The notes below the pieces were generated by a model. The model worked only from the letters and a program-made list of their open reading frames with translations, made no database searches and was not told the DNA's origin. A program made the translations under genes and the position numbers. A stretch of 64,000 nt of DNA from Curtobacterium sp. BH-2-1-1 (GTDB taxonomy: Bacteria; Actinomycetota; Actinomycetes; Actinomycetales; Microbacteriaceae). Shown one piece after another: positions 34,488 through 41,938 of this stretch. The stretch is taken from contig NZ_CP017580.1 in NCBI RefSeq assembly GCF_001806325.1, positions 1,736,001-1,800,000 on the forward strand, given 5' to 3'. How positions within the stretch are numbered: the first letter of the stretch is position 1; each line of letters begins with the position of its first letter.

Positions 34488-35471
34488 TCAGCCCCGATCT
34501 CGTGCCATTCCTGCCTCGGTGTTGCGTGTGCCGACAGCGACGCCGTGCGGGGAGGCAGCTTCGATGCGGTCGAGGTCGCTCGTGGTGAGCACCACGTCAG
34601 CAGCGGCGACGTTCTCCTCGACTCGTGACGCTTTGGTCGTGCCCGGGATCGGGACGGTGCCGACTTGGATCAGCCACGCCAGCGCGAGCTGCGCGGTCGT
34701 CACACCCTTCTCGTCAGCGATGACCTTCAGCGCCTCGACGACGCGCAGATTCGCGTCGATGGCTTCGTCGGAGAACCTGGGGAGGTGCCGCCGCGCATCT
34801 CCTTCGGGGAGGTCGTCCTTCCGAGTGACGGTGCCCGAGAGGAACCCACGTCCGAGCGGCGAGAACGGCACGAACCCGATCCCGAGCTCCGCGGCGGTGT
34901 CGAGGACACCATTGTGTTCGGTGTCGCGCTCGAACAGGCTGTACTCGGACTGGATCGCAGTGATCGGGAATGTCGCGTGTGCACGGCGCAGGGTCTCGGA
35001 TGAGGTCTCGGAGACGCCGATGTAGCGGGCCTTACCAGCGGTGACCGCTTCAGCCATCGCGCCGACCGTGTCCTCGATCGGCACGTTCGGGTCGGCTCGG
35101 TGCAGGTACCAGAGGTCGACATGGTCGGTGCCGAGGTGACGGAGGGACCTGTCGATCGCTCGACGCGCATGTTCTGGGGACCCGTCGAGTCCGATCGGGG
35201 TGCCGTCGTCGGTGAAGTTGGTGGCGAACTTCGATGCGACGACCACACGGTCCCGATCCCCGCCGAGCACGCGTCCGAGGAGCTTCTCGTTCTCGAACGG
35301 CCCGTACGCCTCCGCGGTGTCGAACAGGGTGACCCCGAGGTCGAGGGCCCGTCGGATGGTGTCCACGGAGCCCGCTTCGGTCGCGCCGCCGTAGTAGGCA
35401 CTCATACCCATGCACCCGAGGCCGAGCGCGGACGTGACGAGGCCCTGGGAGCCGAGAGGGATCTGCTGCAT
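34488..35471 (-). CDS. Aldo/keto reductase
   Basis: A 327-residue NADPH-dependent reductase of the AKR superfamily (YakC-like). The catalytic set is present: LFDTAEAYG (Asp, Tyr), VVASKFAT (Lys) and DLWYLHR (His). Substrate-barrel segments include SEYSLFERD, VPFSPLGRGFLSG and VPIPGTTKASRVEEN. Start 35471 gives the standard MQQIPLGSQGLVTSALGLGCMGMS. The divergent MerR gene and the palindrome between them point to redox or electrophile control. The natural carbonyl substrate is unknown. Confidence 0.93.
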   Translation of the reverse strand: MQQIPLGSQGLVTSALGLGCMGMSAYYGGATEAGSVDTIRRALDLGVTLFDTAEAYGPFENEKLLGRVLGGDRDRVVVASKFATNFTDDGTPIGLDGSPEHARRAIDRSLRHLGTDHVDLWYLHRADPNVPIEDTVGAMAEAVTAGKARYIGVSETSSETLRRAHATFPITAIQSEYSLFERDTEHNGVLDTAAELGIGFVPFSPLGRGFLSGTVTRKDDLPEGDARRHLPRFSDEAIDANLRVVEALKVIADEKGVTTAQLALAWLIQVGTVPIPGTTKASRVEENVAAADVVLTTSDLDRIEAASPHGVAVGTRNTEAGMARDRG

Positions 35472-35524
35472 GCGTGTTCTCCGTTCGTCGCCGGGAGCAC
35501 CCGGACGCCGTCGACCCTCCACCC

Positions 35525-35538
35525 TGGTGTGCACACCA
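35525..35538. promoter_or_regulatory. MerR-type operator between AKR and merR
   Basis: TGGTGTGCACACCA is a perfect 14-bp palindrome. On the minus strand TTGACA lies directly before it (35544-35539), so the palindrome occupies the spacer of the AKR promoter as MerR operators do. No good -10 hexamer is visible at the expected place. Confidence 0.6.
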
Positions 35539-35561
35539 TGTCAAGTGGAAGACTCGGCCTC

Positions 35562-35969
35562 ATGCTGCTTCCCGAGGTCCACGTCAACGAGCCGGTCACG
35601 ATCAGCGCCGCCGCGGACCTACTCGGCATCACGGTCGACACGATCCGGTACTACGAGAAGGAAGGGATCGCACCGGCAGCGGAGCGCGGTCCGGATGGGT
35701 GGCGGCGGTACGACACGGCGGCGCTGAGCTGGCTGGCCGGGACGGTGATGCTCCGCGGCACCGGGATGAGCATGCAGGAGATGCGCGAGTACGCGGCCGC
35801 GTACCGGGCCGGCGCTGACGACGTCGCACGGCTCGCGCTCCTCGAGCAGCACCACGAGGCCGTCCTCGCCCGGCAAGCCGAGGTGTGGCGACACCTCGCG
35901 GCACTGGAACGGAAGATCGCGGCATACCGCGAAACCATCGCCGTGAGCGACACCCACTCGACAATGTGA
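35562..35969 (+). CDS. MerR-family transcriptional regulator
   Basis: A 135-residue regulator. The winged HTH is SAAADLLGITVDTIRYYEKEGI with the wing GPDGWRRYD, followed by a long dimerisation helix (HHEAVLARQAEVWRHLAALERKIAAY). It has no conserved metal-binding cysteines, so it belongs to the small-molecule or redox group often paired with aldo/keto reductases. ATG 35562 is chosen since the alternative ATG 35538 overlaps the operator palindrome; GGAAGA lies ten bases upstream. It probably controls the divergent reductase. Confidence 0.9.
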   Translation: MLLPEVHVNEPVTISAAADLLGITVDTIRYYEKEGIAPAAERGPDGWRRYDTAALSWLAGTVMLRGTGMSMQEMREYAAAYRAGADDVARLALLEQHHEAVLARQAEVWRHLAALERKIAAYRETIAVSDTHSTM

Positions 35970-36025
35970 CCCCTCGCCCGGACACGACAGACGACAGTCG
36001 ATGCCCCGTCTCGATGGACGATCGG

Positions 36026-36448
36026 CTATGGAGACGGATCCGATAGCGGCCGCCACGCGCTCAACACGAGGTGTACTGCCTGTCGCGCTTCGTCAGGAAC
36101 AAGCCGTTCCTCGTCGAGTGACGTTGCGGCGATCCAGCTCGGGTCGTACTCGTTATCTGCCGACGCACGGCGCAGCTCAGGCCCTCCGAGCGACACCTCC
36201 GTGGAGGTCACTCGCACCGCAAAGTATGCGGCGGGCACGTCGCGGTCCACGGGAACGTCGAGCAGATCGCCCACGTCGCCTTCGAGCCCGGTCTCTTCGA
36301 GGAGTTCACGGAAGCAGGCCTCGCGCAGGTTCTCGCCCTCTTCGACGCCGCCTCCGGGGAGCACGCAGTAGCTCCGACCGTCCTTGCGTCTCTTGATCAC
36401 CAGCACCTGCTCATCGAGCACGACGACTGCGGCTGACCGAATACGCAT
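36026..36448 (-). CDS. Nudix hydrolase
   Basis: A 140-residue pyrophosphohydrolase. The Nudix box is complete: GGGVEEGENLREACFRELLEETG, with the REL-EE catalytic core at about residues 48-55. Upstream strands VVVLDEQVLVIKRR and YCVLPGGG are typical. Family members clean damaged or signalling nucleotides; the substrate is not evident. It is a single gene whose 3' end overlaps a copy of the short dispersed motif. Confidence 0.92.
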   Translation of the reverse strand: MRIRSAAVVVLDEQVLVIKRRKDGRSYCVLPGGGVEEGENLREACFRELLEETGLEGDVGDLLDVPVDRDVPAAYFAVRVTSTEVSLGGPELRRASADNEYDPSWIAATSLDEERLVPDEARQAVHLVLSAWRPLSDPSP

Positions 36449-36530
36449 GATCTCAGTTCACCATCCACCGCCTCGATCCGGCAGGCGTCACGACGTCCGA
36501 TCGGCCTCCGGGCGCTGGTAGCGTCCAGAG

Positions 36531-37433
36531 ATGGCGCAAGCGATCGGGGGTTCGGCTCGCTCGAAGGTCCGCGAGCTGCTCGCGATCCCGGCGCCGGAGT
36601 CGATCCACCCGACGGCGGTCCGCCGTTCGCTGCTCCACCGCGAGGGGTCGATCTGGAGCGAGGGCATTGAGCTCGACACCCTCGACGGTGACACGATCCC
36701 GTGCCTCCTCCTCACGCCGGATGATCCCGCCGGCGTGGACGTCATCGCCGTTCACCAACACGCGGGGGCGTTCACGGTCGGCAAGAGCGAGCCGGCGGGG
36801 CTGACGGGCGACCCGGCACTCGCCTACGGTGCAGCGCTCGCGAGTGCCGGAGCGCGGGTGATCCTGCCGGACCTCGTCGGGTTCGAGGCGCGACGACGCG
36901 ACTGGACCGACGACCCCGCCGCGGACGAACGGCTCGACGCATGGTTCCGGGTGTCGAACGGCAGCAGCCTGCAGGCGAAGCACACGCGCGACATCGCAAC
37001 GGTGACGAGCTGGATGCAGGACACGGGTGCGGTCGGCACCGACCTCGGGATCATCGGGCACTCGCTCGGCGGTCAGGTCGCGCTGTTCTCCCTCGCTGTC
37101 GACCCCCGCCTGACGCGGGGCGTCGTGAGCTGCGGCATCGGGACGCTGGCCTCGTTCGAGTCGGAACGCATTCGCCACAATCCCGCGTGGTTCGTTCCGG
37201 GGCTCACCGGGGCCGGCGACGTTCCGCTGGTCGCCTCAGCCGTCGATCAGCCCGTCTTCGTCGCCGCCGGACGTGACGATCGCCTCTTCCCGCTCCACGG
37301 CGTGCATCAGGTCCTCGAAGCGTTCCGCCCAGGCATCCTGACCACCGAGGTGTTCAACGGCGGACACGCGATGCCGGCGCTCGTCTTGGACGCGGCCGTC
37401 CGGCACCTGCTCGGAGAGCGGGTCGACGACTGA
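36531..37433 (+). CDS. Alpha/beta hydrolase (dienelactone hydrolase-like)
   Basis: A 300-residue alpha/beta hydrolase. Nucleophile elbow IIGHSLGG (Ser near 178), acid AAGRDDRLFP and base NGGHAMP form the triad. The lid-free core and the preceding VIAVHQHAGAFTVGKSEPAG, which carries the oxyanion region, recall acetyl-xylan-esterase and dienelactone-hydrolase-like proteins. No signal peptide is seen, so it is cytosolic. It is divergent from the Nudix gene; no operon partner. Confidence 0.85.
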   Translation: MAQAIGGSARSKVRELLAIPAPESIHPTAVRRSLLHREGSIWSEGIELDTLDGDTIPCLLLTPDDPAGVDVIAVHQHAGAFTVGKSEPAGLTGDPALAYGAALASAGARVILPDLVGFEARRRDWTDDPAADERLDAWFRVSNGSSLQAKHTRDIATVTSWMQDTGAVGTDLGIIGHSLGGQVALFSLAVDPRLTRGVVSCGIGTLASFESERIRHNPAWFVPGLTGAGDVPLVASAVDQPVFVAAGRDDRLFPLHGVHQVLEAFRPGILTTEVFNGGHAMPALVLDAAVRHLLGERVDD

Positions 37434-37473
37434 CCTGCTCACACCGTCCGGCCGCTGATCGACCGGCCCTCCG

Positions 37474-37953
37474 TCACGCCCCGATCTGCACGGCCCCGAT
37501 CGCGGACAGCACGAACGCCACGATCGCCGCGCTCGACCGGACCACGTCGATCCGCTCCCACCGCACCACGACCCGCTTCCAGTCCGCCGGCGGGTCGAGC
37601 GGATCCCAGTCGTTGACCCTGATGTTGATCGGGACCGTACCGAGGAACGACGCGAGGACGAACACCCCGAGCGCCACTGCGGCTGCCACTCGCCACCCGA
37701 GCCCGTCGCCCGCGCCGGCGACGACCAGGACCGCGACCGTGGCGAGCACCGCCGGCACCATCAGCATCGGTACGACGACCTTGAGCGACTTGACGAGCGC
37801 GATACGCGTGCGGAGGTGCGCATCGTCCGGCAGGGAGGCCATCGCCGGTTGGACGCCCCATCGCACGATGAACTCCTCGCCGGCGAGGAGACCGACGAGG
37901 ACGAGCTGCACGACCAGGACCACGTTCACGGACCACAGCCTCGTCCGAGCCAC
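37474..37953 (-). CDS. DUF1772-like four-helix membrane protein
   Basis: A 159-residue integral membrane protein with four hydrophobic helices: VNVVLVVQLVLVGLLAGEEF, VVVPMLMVPAVLATVAVLVV, VAAAVALGVFVLASFLG, and SSAAIVAFVLSAIGAV. The loop after helix 3 reads PINIRVNDWDP, a conserved segment of DUF1772 (anthrone-oxygenase-related) proteins together with EEF in helix 1. Function in bacteria is unknown. It lies convergent to the hydrolase gene with a 40-bp gap. Confidence 0.75.
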   Translation of the reverse strand: MARTRLWSVNVVLVVQLVLVGLLAGEEFIVRWGVQPAMASLPDDAHLRTRIALVKSLKVVVPMLMVPAVLATVAVLVVAGAGDGLGWRVAAAVALGVFVLASFLGTVPINIRVNDWDPLDPPADWKRVVVRWERIDVVRSSAAIVAFVLSAIGAVQIGA

Positions 37954-38045
37954 TCACACCACGCTGACGTGGCGCTCACACAGGTTCGACAGAACCGTCA
38001 TCGGTGCCTGGGAGCCGCGACGGCGCGCATTCGACCAGGAAACGG

Positions 38046-38084
38046 AACAGGAGCGGCCCCGCTGCCTGCGGGGTCGCTCCTGTT
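38046..38084 (-). terminator. Strong hairpin terminator
   Basis: A 17-bp stem with one internal wobble (38046-38062 with 38068-38084, loop TGCCT). On the minus strand it lies 12 bp past the stop of the secreted-protein gene, and its 3' arm is flanked by CCGTTTCC. Confidence 0.8.
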
Positions 38085-38095
38085 GACCGTGGCTC

Positions 38096-38476
38096 TTACG
38101 ACTGCGCGACGCAGACCTGCTTGACGCTCGTGACGTGGCCCGTCGAAGCGCCGATCTGGAACGTGTACGTGTGGTACCCGGAGTTGTAGCTGTACGAACC
38201 GCTCTTCGTGACCACGCGGATCAGGTTCGTTCCGGCCGAATTGCGGTCTGGTGAACCGAAGATGTGGACTTCACCCGTGCTCGTCCAGTTCAACTGGGCG
38301 GCCTTGTTCCCGCACCCGATGGTCAGGAGTGACCCGATCTTCTCGGCGTGTGCCGGACCTCCGGTGAACAGGGTGGCGGTGACGAAGGCCACGGCGACCA
38401 GCAGGAGAACGCCGAATCGCTTTCGACCGGTAAAGGTCGACGTCGTTTCTCGGGAGATTTGGCTGGTGATGTTCAT
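38096..38476 (-). CDS. Small secreted protein of unknown function
   Basis: A 126-residue exported protein. A basic N-region (FTGRKRF), hydrophobic core GVLLLVAVAFVTATLF and signal-peptidase site AHA-EK near residue 44 form a classic Sec signal. The mature ~80 residues hold two cysteines (IGCGNK and VKQVCVAQS) at the ends, probably one disulfide, and are Ser/Thr/Tyr-rich and beta-like. The gene is monocistronic with its own terminator. No family is recognised; a secreted bacteriocin-like or host-interaction role would be speculation. Confidence 0.75.
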   Translation of the reverse strand: MNITSQISRETTSTFTGRKRFGVLLLVAVAFVTATLFTGGPAHAEKIGSLLTIGCGNKAAQLNWTSTGEVHIFGSPDRNSAGTNLIRVVTKSGSYSYNSGYHTYTFQIGASTGHVTSVKQVCVAQS

Positions 38477-38677
38477 GTTGCCTCATTCACTTCCGCTCGG
38501 GGATTCCCCGAAATGCCTTCGGGATCCCGTTCGGACGCTAACACCGGCAAGATGCGGTCGACAGTCCGCTGTTCTGTGGACTGCAATTCCTGGAGCATTG
38601 CGTATAGGGTCTCCGCCACAGCCGCAGCAACGTTCCTCGGGCACGATGGAGCGGCACCGCTGACGATCGGGGGGACC

Positions 38678-38875
38678 GTGCAACAACGCTGTGACCAGTG
38701 CCGAAGACCCATCCAGGGTGAGCCGGTCCGGACGGCCACACGGACGCTGTGCGACGGGTGCGGGACGACCTTCCTCGGGCTGGCTGCCGGAACGATGGCC
38801 GGCAACGGCGACGTCGGGCAGTCGATCGCGACGGCCGGCTGGTTCGAGCGACTGCGCCGCCGGAAGCGGGACTGA
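38678..38875 (+). CDS. Small zinc-ribbon protein (65 aa)
   Basis: A 65-residue protein starting at GTG 38678. Two CxxC pairs (QRCDQCRRPI and RTLCDGCGTTF) form a small zinc ribbon, and a basic tail WFERLRRRKRD ends it. The middle GLAAGTMAGNGDVGQS is flexible. The paired cysteines make the reading frame credible despite its length. It is convergent with the epimerase gene (15 bp apart). Function unknown. Confidence 0.65.
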   Translation: MQQRCDQCRRPIQGEPVRTATRTLCDGCGTTFLGLAAGTMAGNGDVGQSIATAGWFERLRRRKRD

Positions 38876-38890
38876 CCACCGCGACCGAGG

Positions 38891-39850
38891 TCAGCGGACC
38901 GCTGCGAGCACCGCCGCCTCCTCGGCCGCCCCGAGCCCCGCCCGCCGCGGCCGCTCCACCCCACGCGCCCGCTCGTCGTCGAGCACCCCAGCGAGGGTCT
39001 CCGTCAGCGGACGACTCCGACCCCCGGCATCGTGGAACGCCCGCGCAGACCGGTGCATCAGCGCCGCATCGGAGTGCGGAAGCCACAGCGGCAGCGACCT
39101 CGGCCCCGCCCAGTACCGCACGTCGTGGGCGAGTAGCACGTCGTCCTCGACCTCGACGAGCTCGCCGTCGAACCTCGTGGCTTCGACGGCCAGGCGGAAG
39201 AAGTCCCGCATCGGCACGACCTCGCCGACGGCGTTCACGACCCCGGAGTGACCCGTCCGCCAAGCACGTCCGACCCACGCGGCCAGGTCCGCGACGTCGA
39301 TGACCTGCACGGAGCGCCCTTCCGACGTGGGGACCAGCACCGGCCCGGGTCGGCTGACCCGGGCGGGCCAGTACCCGAACCGGTCGCTCGGGTCGCCCGG
39401 GCCGACGATGAGGCCGGGTCGTGCGACGAGGAGCCGCGATCCGAGTCGGTCCGCGCTGCTCCGCTCGGCGGCGACCTTGGCGTCCGCGTACTGCGTCAGG
39501 TCGACGGGTTCGACGACCTCGGCGGTCTCGTCCGCGCCCGGTTCGTCGTTCCGGGCGTAGACCGAGGTGGTCGAGACGAGCGTCCAGTGCGCGGCGGAGT
39601 CCGCGAGCGCGTCGAGCGCGGGACGGACGAGGTCCGGATCGGACGAGAGTTCGACCACCTCGTCCCACGCGCCACGCACGGGTTCGTAGGCACCGTCCGC
39701 ACGACGATCGGTGCGGACGAGTCGGGCGCCGTGCGGGACGTCACCCGTCGCACCGCGTGCGAGGCAGGTGACCTCGACGCCGTCCTCGAGGAGGTCCCGG
39801 ACGATCGCACGTCCGAGCCATCCGGTCCCACCCAGCACCAGTGCCCGCAT
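38891..39850 (-). CDS. NAD-dependent epimerase/dehydratase family protein
   Basis: A 319-residue extended short-chain dehydrogenase-like protein. The Rossmann loop is VLGGTGWLGRAIVRDLL (residues 5-21) and LVSTTSVYA with a following TQYADAKVAAE gives the Ser and a displaced Tyr-x3-Lys-like pair. Such proteins act on nucleotide sugars or, in atypical form, serve as regulators. It ends with an Arg/Glu-rich Ala tail. It is followed downstream by nothing on its strand; the esterase gene lies 8 bp upstream, so the two form an operon. Confidence 0.85.
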   Translation of the reverse strand: MRALVLGGTGWLGRAIVRDLLEDGVEVTCLARGATGDVPHGARLVRTDRRADGAYEPVRGAWDEVVELSSDPDLVRPALDALADSAAHWTLVSTTSVYARNDEPGADETAEVVEPVDLTQYADAKVAAERSSADRLGSRLLVARPGLIVGPGDPSDRFGYWPARVSRPGPVLVPTSEGRSVQVIDVADLAAWVGRAWRTGHSGVVNAVGEVVPMRDFFRLAVEATRFDGELVEVEDDVLLAHDVRYWAGPRSLPLWLPHSDAALMHRSARAFHDAGGRSRPLTETLAGVLDDERARGVERPRRAGLGAAEEAAVLAAVR

Positions 39851-39858
39851 GGACCCAT

Positions 39859-40836
39859 TCAACCGTGGTCGACACCGAGCGTCCGGCTCGTCCACCCGGC
39901 CAGCGCGGCGGTCGCCGTCCTCGAGATCGTGGCGTCGGGCAGCATGCTCGTGAAGCCGTGGAAGGCTCCCGGCCACACGTGCAGCTCGGCGTCGACGCCC
40001 GCCGCCCAGAGTCCGCTCGCGAAGGCCACGGTCTCGTCGCGGAAGACCTCCGCGCTGCCGCAGTCGATGTAGGTGCGCGGGAGTCCGGCGAGGTCCGTCG
40101 CCCGCGCGGGAGCGGCGTACACGGACACGTCGTCGGTGGCGCGTCGGCTGCCGAGGTAGGCGTCCCAGCCGAACCGGGTCAGCTGGCGGTCGGCGACGCC
40201 GACACCGTCGATCTGCACGGTGGAGACGGTCTCGTCGCGGTCGTCGAGCATCGGCGACACGAGGATCTGGGCCAGCAGCGACGGCCCGCGACGGTCCCGG
40301 GCGAGCAGGGCCGTGCCCGCTGCGAGGCCGCCGCCGGCGCTCTGCCCGGCGATGACGATGCGGTCCGGGTCGATGCCGAGCTCCTCGGCGTGCTCGGACA
40401 CCCACACGAGCCCGGCGTAGCAGTCCTCGACCGGGAACGGGTCCGGGTACTCGGGCGCGAGGCGGTAGTCCACGCTGATGAGCACGACGTCGTGGACCAG
40501 CAGCCAGTCGTCGTAGGAGTCGAGGTTCCCGAGGTGGTGGCCGAACACCATGCCGCCCCCGTGGATCGTGTAGACGCCCGTGGTCGTGCCGGTGCGACCG
40601 ATGCGCTGGATCACCGCGAGGTCGATCGGGTCGCCGCCGTGACCGGGCACGGTGATGCGTCGACGCTCGTACCCGCGGGCGTGCAGCCGTGCATCGAGTT
40701 CGGCCTCGGTGACGTCGAGCTGCCGCATGTGCGGCAACACCTCGGGCGTGATGGTGACGGGGCCGCGCGCTGCGAGGGCGTCGAGGAACGGCACGAGTTC
40801 GGGGTCGAACGGCGGGCGGGTGATGACTTCGGACAC
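39859..40836 (-). CDS. Alpha/beta hydrolase (HSL/Est-type esterase)
   Basis: A 325-residue esterase of the hormone-sensitive-lipase family. The oxyanion motif TIHGGGMVFG, the nucleophile elbow IAGQSAGGGL, and the acid/base pair in the last 70 residues (GSAEVFRDE; GAFHGFTSM) are all present. It is predicted to hydrolyse short-chain esters in the cytosol. GTG 40836 is chosen for the AAGGAGTGCACCC ribosome site. It is the first gene of an operon with the epimerase-like gene. Confidence 0.92.
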   Translation of the reverse strand: MSEVITRPPFDPELVPFLDALAARGPVTITPEVLPHMRQLDVTEAELDARLHARGYERRRITVPGHGGDPIDLAVIQRIGRTGTTTGVYTIHGGGMVFGHHLGNLDSYDDWLLVHDVVLISVDYRLAPEYPDPFPVEDCYAGLVWVSEHAEELGIDPDRIVIAGQSAGGGLAAGTALLARDRRGPSLLAQILVSPMLDDRDETVSTVQIDGVGVADRQLTRFGWDAYLGSRRATDDVSVYAAPARATDLAGLPRTYIDCGSAEVFRDETVAFASGLWAAGVDAELHVWPGAFHGFTSMLPDATISRTATAALAGWTSRTLGVDHG

Positions 40837-40969
40837 GGGTGCACTCCTTCGATGAAGAAGTGGCGACCCCCGTGAGCCGCGTGTGAGTACCCGGCAGCCG
40901 ATGGGGCGCGGGCCTTTTCCCTCTGCGCCCGACGATAGCGCATCCCCGACGGGTGCCCACCCACGCCGA

Positions 40970-41938
40970 TCAGGTCGGTCGGTGCTGCTCCGCGTACCGA
41001 CGCGCACGACCGATCCGCCGTACCGAGAGCGGGATCGCCCAGGCGAGCACGACGACCATCGCGACCAGGAAGACCACGGGCAGCAGCCCCAGGTCGCCAC
41101 GGACCGCGGACGACACGAACTGGAACGCGATGGCGACGTACAGCAGGCCCGTGAACACCAACTGGAACTGCAGGGCGAGCGGCACGATCCGGGCGTACCG
41201 GACCGCTCCGGCGCGGTCGGCCTCGCCGAGCGGGAGCTCCTTGCCTCGCAGCACCACCTTCGCGTACCGCTGCAGGCGGCCGATGTCCCGCCCGCCACTG
41301 TCGCGGAGCGCACGGTTCAGCGGGAGCGCCACGACGATCGCGGCCATCGCCGTCGCGGTGAAGGTCAGCTGGCCGCCGAGCAGGACGACCTGGAGGAGCG
41401 CGCCGCCTCGGTCCGAGAAGGCCGCCAGGATCGTGACCCCGATCGTGCAGACCACCGCGGCGATGACGAAGGTCGTCGCGATCGAGCGCACCCCGCGCCG
41501 CACCAGCCCGGTGCCGGGGATGTCGTCGCCCTGGTCGGTGATGGGCGGCTCCGAACGCCGGAAGAGTGCTCCGAGCGGGCGGGCGACGGCGAGGAGCACC
41601 CCGGCCCCGACGACGAGCAGCACCGGCACCCAGAGGGGCGCCTGCGCCGACAGAGCCGTCAGCACGAAGACCACGGCGGCCACGACGTCGACGGCGGCGA
41701 CGACCGCCGAGACCCGGAACAGGGAGCGCTGGCTCTCGGGGGACGAGCGGTGGTCGTAGTAGGCGGCGAAGGCCCCGACGAGGACCGGTCCCATGACGAC
41801 GAGCGGCGTGCAGACGGCCGCGGCGACGAGCCACCCGTGCGCCGCGCTCCCGAGCTCGAGCGCCACGAGCAGCCCGCCGCCGAGGGACAGCGCCGTCGCG
41901 ACGACGATCGTGGCGATGTACAGCAGGACCCGGATCAC
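40970..41938 (-). CDS. Multi-pass membrane protein of unknown function
   Basis: A 322-residue membrane protein with about eight hydrophobic helices (e.g. VLLYIATIVVATALSLGGGLLVALEL; VSAVVAAVDVVAAVVFVLTAL; FVIAAVVCTIGVTILAAF; VFLVAMVVVLAWAIPL) and a basic, His-tipped C-terminus. The GTG start overlaps the MFS stop (GTGA), so it is translated with the transporter and may be its partner. No conserved catalytic motif is visible and no family is recognised. Confidence 0.7.
   Translation of the reverse strand: MIRVLLYIATIVVATALSLGGGLLVALELGSAAHGWLVAAAVCTPLVVMGPVLVGAFAAYYDHRSSPESQRSLFRVSAVVAAVDVVAAVVFVLTALSAQAPLWVPVLLVVGAGVLLAVARPLGALFRRSEPPITDQGDDIPGTGLVRRGVRSIATTFVIAAVVCTIGVTILAAFSDRGGALLQVVLLGGQLTFTATAMAAIVVALPLNRALRDSGGRDIGRLQRYAKVVLRGKELPLGEADRAGAVRYARIVPLALQFQLVFTGLLYVAIAFQFVSSAVRGDLGLLPVVFLVAMVVVLAWAIPLSVRRIGRARRYAEQHRPT

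Larger units (their letters stand above)
31667..36053. repeat. Short dispersed palindromic motif family (GATCGG-TA-CGGAC)
   Basis: A motif near GCCGATCGGCTAYCGGAC recurs between genes: 31667-31690, 32654-32678 (just after a stop codon), 33749-33778 (inverted), 33811-33827, 34419-34439 and 36020-36053. Looser forms lie at 33498-33517 and 36498-36518. Copies 1 and 2 share 21 of 24 positions by eye. It is not seen elsewhere in the window. The interval given spans the clear copies, not one element. Whether it is a REP, a regulator site or a cassette border is open. Confidence 0.6.
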
